This document shows, one piece after another, positions 35,965-38,048 of a DNA stretch of 38,048 bases (the stretch's first letter is position 1; the number at the start of each line of letters is the position of its first letter). The position numbers and the translations under genes were made by a program. The notes beneath the pieces were generated by a model. It saw only the letters and a program-made list of their open reading frames with translations. It searched no databases and was not told the origin of the DNA. Source of the stretch: an uncultured Alphaproteobacteria bacterium (lineage in GTDB: Bacteria; Pseudomonadota; Alphaproteobacteria; CAAHEQ01; UBA3637); the NCBI GenBank assembly GCA_949292205.1, contig CASEYR010000013.1, positions 2,293-40,340 on the forward strand, in the 5' to 3' direction.

Positions 35965-35972
35965 CCGCTCTC

Positions 35973-36338
35973 CTATTGGGGCAAATTTTCATCAATTGTC
36001 TTAAAAAAAGTCGGGATTGAAATCGGCTTGGATAAATAAGCATCGCAACCGGCATCTAGGATTCTATCCTCATCTCCCTTCATAGCGAAAGCCGACACGG
36101 CAACAATTTTAGTATTTGAAATTGCCGGTGTTTTTCGGATCATTTGAGTCGCTGCTATACCTGATACTTCCGGCATTTGAATATCCATTAAAATCAGATC
36201 AGGCTTTGTTGCCACTGCTGTTTCCAAAGCCTTTGCTCCCTCCGAACATTCCACAACGGTATGTCCCTTTGCCTTTAATAAATCCGAAAACAAACGCATA
36301 TTCAGATCATTATCTTCAACAATTAAAATGGTTGCCAT
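35973..36338 (-). CDS. divK: Single-domain response regulator DivK
   Basis: DivK is a receiver-only regulator that, when phosphorylated by DivJ and dephosphorylated by PleC, controls the CckA/CtrA cell-cycle pathway in Alphaproteobacteria. The 121-residue protein matches it closely: VEDNDLNMRLFSDLLKAKGH, phospho-acceptor Asp52 in LILMDIQMPEVSG, VAVSAFAMKGDEDRI, GCDAYLSKPIS. Acidic residues Glu8/Asp9 and the KP motif are in place. AAAGGA precedes the ATG. It is normally followed by pleD; here it heads an operon with the SucCD-like pair. Confidence 0.92.
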   Translation of the reverse strand: MATILIVEDNDLNMRLFSDLLKAKGHTVVECSEGAKALETAVATKPDLILMDIQMPEVSGIAATQMIRKTPAISNTKIVAVSAFAMKGDEDRILDAGCDAYLSKPISIPTFFKTIDENLPQ

Positions 36339-36361
36339 TTTTTTATTTCCTTTCTTGAATC

Positions 36362-36390
36362 ATTTTGGCTGATATTTACACAGAAATCAA
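36362..36390 (-). promoter_or_regulatory. Possible promoter for divK
   Basis: Minus strand: TTGATT, 17 bases, CAAAAT, about 24 bases before divK. The -35 is the same as for rimP and two other genes here; the -10 is weak. Confidence 0.35.
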
Positions 36391-36543
36391 GAAAAATCCC
36401 CCTATATACAAAAGATAATTGATAAAAAGCTTCTGCTACTTCTGTCCGATATAGCAAAGATTGAACACCACGCCACATTTGTATTTTCTCTTTTCTGCTT
36501 TTCATGTCATTTTTTTAGATCAATAATCCATTCACAAGAAATG

Positions 36544-36571
36544 AAACACTCTCATTTTGGGAGCGTTTTTT
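36544..36571 (+). terminator. Terminator-like hairpin without an upstream plus-strand gene
   Basis: AAACACTCTC-ATTTT-GGGAGCGTTT with one A-C mismatch, followed by T residues on plus. The nearest plus gene ends 2.6 kb upstream, so it may end a small RNA. A weak TTGAAC-15-TATTTT motif near 36459 could start one, but the spacing is poor. Confidence 0.4.
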
Positions 36572-36645
36572 ATTTATTGAAACAACGGTCATTAACACAA
36601 ATATTGTATATCAAGAATGATATCAAAGATACCTAAAAAGGAGTA

Positions 36646-36707
36646 GAGAGGGGACGGTGGAAGTCCCCTCTCCGATTATTAGAGGAAAGGCAGGAAAAGC
36701 TTTCCTC
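36646..36707 (-). terminator. Tandem strong hairpins after the cysteine-repeat gene
   Basis: Reading on minus from the stop codon, the first hairpin is GAGGAAAG/CTTTCCTC with a 10-base loop (36682-36707). The second is a perfect 10-bp stem GAGAGGGGAC/GTCCCCTCTC with a 7-base loop (36646-36672), followed by TACTCCTTTTT. The second is probably the terminator; the pair may also protect the 3' end. Confidence 0.55.
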
Positions 36708-36724
36708 AAGTACCGATACTATCG

Positions 36725-38048
36725 CTAGAAATAATATCGGCATTTCGGGACGTGGGATCCGCCACATGCCTCACACGTTTCTTGTGTATTTAAAGCTGGT
36801 GACGCGACATTCTTCGGACACAGATTACAATAGCTTCCCTTTTTAAACCGCTTATCTACACCGGTGCAAGCCTCTGAGCACGTTCCATCACTACCAACAT
36901 CAATCGCACTCGCTGTATCACATGGGTAACAACGACCAGACTCACTCTGAAATCCATCACAAGGGACATTCAAGATACAATAATCGCGCCCATTTTTAAC
37001 CCGATTAGAACATTTTCCACACGTTCCACTACGACCAACATCAATCCCCTCCGGCGTATCACACGGGTAACAACGACCATACTTATCCTGCAATCCATTC
37101 TCACAAACTGATTTTAAATTGCAATAACCGGAACTATTCATTTCTCTTATTGGGTTGCCCGACGCATCCTTACATTTATCACACTCTGTTTTATTAGCAT
37201 AAATCCCCTCCGGCGTATCACATGGGTAACATCCGCCCCAATAGGACCAAAATCCGTCACATGTATTGAATACACAATAGTTACGCCCATTTTTAACCCG
37301 ATTGGGACATTTTTCTTCACATAGTCCACTACGACCAACATCAATCCCCCCCGGCGTATCACACGGGTAACAATCTCCTTTATAATCCTGAAATCCATCA
37401 CAATTCGCCAAAACACAAGATGTACCTACAAGTTTTCGTATTCCTAAGCAATTATCACAGCTCCCATTATTATCAACAAAAATAGCCTTCTTTGTATCAC
37501 AAGCATGACAACTGCCATCATATTCTCGACGAACACCATCGCAATCTTTTAATGCACAAGAACCATCATAATCTATACGATTTGAACAAGAATCTAAACA
37601 TAACTGAATATCTTGAATATCAGATCCTCCTACCGCGGAATATCCATCATCGCAAGAAAAACATAACCCTCTGTCTGTACAAAACACATTATTTTCCGGA
37701 GCGGTTGGATCAAATTCCTCGGGTGGATTTCCTTCTCCACCATCTCCATCACTGCCAGAACTACTCGCTAAATCATTCGCAAACGCAAACAACACATCAT
37801 TCGTTTCGGCTGTGCAATCTACATCGTCGGCGACAACAACATCACCGACCAACTCCTCTATTACCATCGGTAACGGCGAATCTATCACTTGATTACAAAC
37901 ACCCTGCTCGATTCCTTTGACCGTAATCGTAAATTGTCCGGCATTCCCATTATAATTATCTGCCGTTTCTATCGCATATCCTTGCACCGTATTAACGCCA
38001 TATTCAGACAAGTTAATTGAATGTCCCAATAACCGTTGTTGACTGGCG
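36725..38048 (-). CDS. Cysteine-repeat protein with a pilin-like N-terminal part (5' end outside the window)
   Basis: The frame is open to the right window edge with no stop, so the start lies outside; at least 440 residues are visible. The first part (EYGVNTVQGYAIETADNYNG, then FTITVKGIEQGVCNQVI) resembles the globular part of type IVb pilins. After an acidic Ser/Gly/Asp linker come five to six cysteine-rich repeats of about 45-50 residues built on CDGF...GxCYPCDTPEGIDVGRSGxC...NRVKNGRxYC. The C-terminus is CGGSHVPKCRYYF. The repeats are nearly identical in DNA in places, which implies recent duplication. The paired Cys suggest disulfide-rich modules outside the cell. A surface adhesin or minor pilin is inferred. 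No membrane anchor is visible in this part. Confidence 0.75.
   Translation of the reverse strand, partial: ASQQRLLGHSINLSEYGVNTVQGYAIETADNYNGNAGQFTITVKGIEQGVCNQVIDSPLPMVIEELVGDVVVADDVDCTAETNDVLFAFANDLASSSGSDGDGGEGNPPEEFDPTAPENNVFCTDRGLCFSCDDGYSAVGGSDIQDIQLCLDSCSNRIDYDGSCALKDCDGVRREYDGSCHACDTKKAIFVDNNGSCDNCLGIRKLVGTSCVLANCDGFQDYKGDCYPCDTPGGIDVGRSGLCEEKCPNRVKNGRNYCVFNTCDGFWSYWGGCYPCDTPEGIYANKTECDKCKDASGNPIREMNSSGYCNLKSVCENGLQDKYGRCYPCDTPEGIDVGRSGTCGKCSNRVKNGRDYCILNVPCDGFQSESGRCYPCDTASAIDVGSDGTCSEACTGVDKRFKKGSYCNLCPKNVASPALNTQETCEACGGSHVPKCRYYF

Larger units (their letters stand above)
36339..36724. other. 386-base intergenic region with hairpins and no gene
   Basis: No protein-coding frame with a ribosome site was seen. 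It holds the divK promoter on minus, a plus-strand terminator-like hairpin (36544-36571) with no plus gene upstream, and the double hairpin (36646-36707) that follows the cysteine-repeat gene. Confidence 0.6.

Noticed and set aside
36880-37400. Regularly spaced DNA repeats resembling a CRISPR array
   Set aside because: The repeats are in frame and encode the cysteine-rich modules; the spacers are also conserved protein sequence.
37492-37920. 142-residue His/Asn-rich plus-strand frame
   Set aside because: Antisense shadow of the cysteine-repeat gene with unnatural composition.

Overview
The window is a gene-dense stretch of chromosome from an AT-rich alphaproteobacterium. The lineage call rests on DUF4167, UPF0335 beside the cell-cycle regulator TrcR (DUF1013), a DivK-type single-domain response regulator, the rimP-nusA-ylxR-infB order with a YlxR that carries an L7Ae-like half, and the ffh-rpsP-rimM-trmD-rplS order. 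The low GC content and the cysteine-rich pilin-like protein at the right edge recall uncultured gut Alphaproteobacteria; that is an inference. No phage, insertion sequence or CRISPR array was seen.

Layout. About 1-5314 (minus) is the rimP-nusA-ylxR-infB operon, with its own promoter, a terminator-like leader hairpin and a final terminator. At 5416 (plus) is a lone PilT/DotB-type secretion ATPase with a long disordered N-terminus. From 7.1 to 10.4 kb (minus) come a small ankyrin-type protein, DUF4167, a secreted Val/Gln/Pro-repeat protein, UPF0335 and TrcR. At 10.5 kb (plus) is a small outer-membrane beta-barrel. At 11.2-14.8 kb (plus) the ffh-rpsP-rimM-trmD-rplS operon follows a promoter and a leader that can fold into a closed multi-stem RNA. 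From 14.9 to 21.9 kb (minus) are a Sel1-repeat protein, a LysM/LytM lipoprotein that is probably translated from a leaderless mRNA, and the gpmI-envC-ctpA-rppH operon. At 22.1-25.4 kb (plus) are an EAL phosphodiesterase translationally coupled to a U32 tRNA-hydroxylation protein, a histone-H1-like DUF2934 protein and a membrane protein. At 25.4-29.6 kb (minus) a PAS/GAF histidine kinase is coupled to a periplasmic solute-binding protein, with queA behind them. tRNA-Ser(CGA) follows with a broken 5' copy of itself upstream. RNase E (minus) and an AmiC-type amidase (plus) diverge at 32.6 kb. At 33.9-36.4 kb (minus) is divK followed by a succinyl-CoA-synthetase-like pair. The right edge is an incomplete cysteine-repeat protein (minus).

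How the genes fit together. Most are translation and RNA housekeeping genes: IF2, NusA, RimP, Ffh, S16, RimM, TrmD, L19, RNase E, RppH, QueA, TrhP and tRNA-Ser. A second theme is septal cell-wall splitting. The amidase keeps all its zinc ligands and an apparent blocking segment, while the two LytM proteins (EnvC-like and LysM/NlpD-like) have lost catalytic ligands, as expected of amidase activators. A third theme is cell-cycle signalling (DivK, TrcR, EAL).

The most unusual locus is the divK operon. Its two SucC/SucD-like proteins are intact reading frames, but the SucD-like subunit has Leu where the phospho-histidine should be and Gln for the adjacent conserved Glu. The SucC-like subunit has lost much of its nucleotide loop. 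Other items worth following are the ffh leader RNA, the kinase plus binding-protein pair, the duplicated tRNA-Ser half and the cysteine-repeat pilin-like protein.
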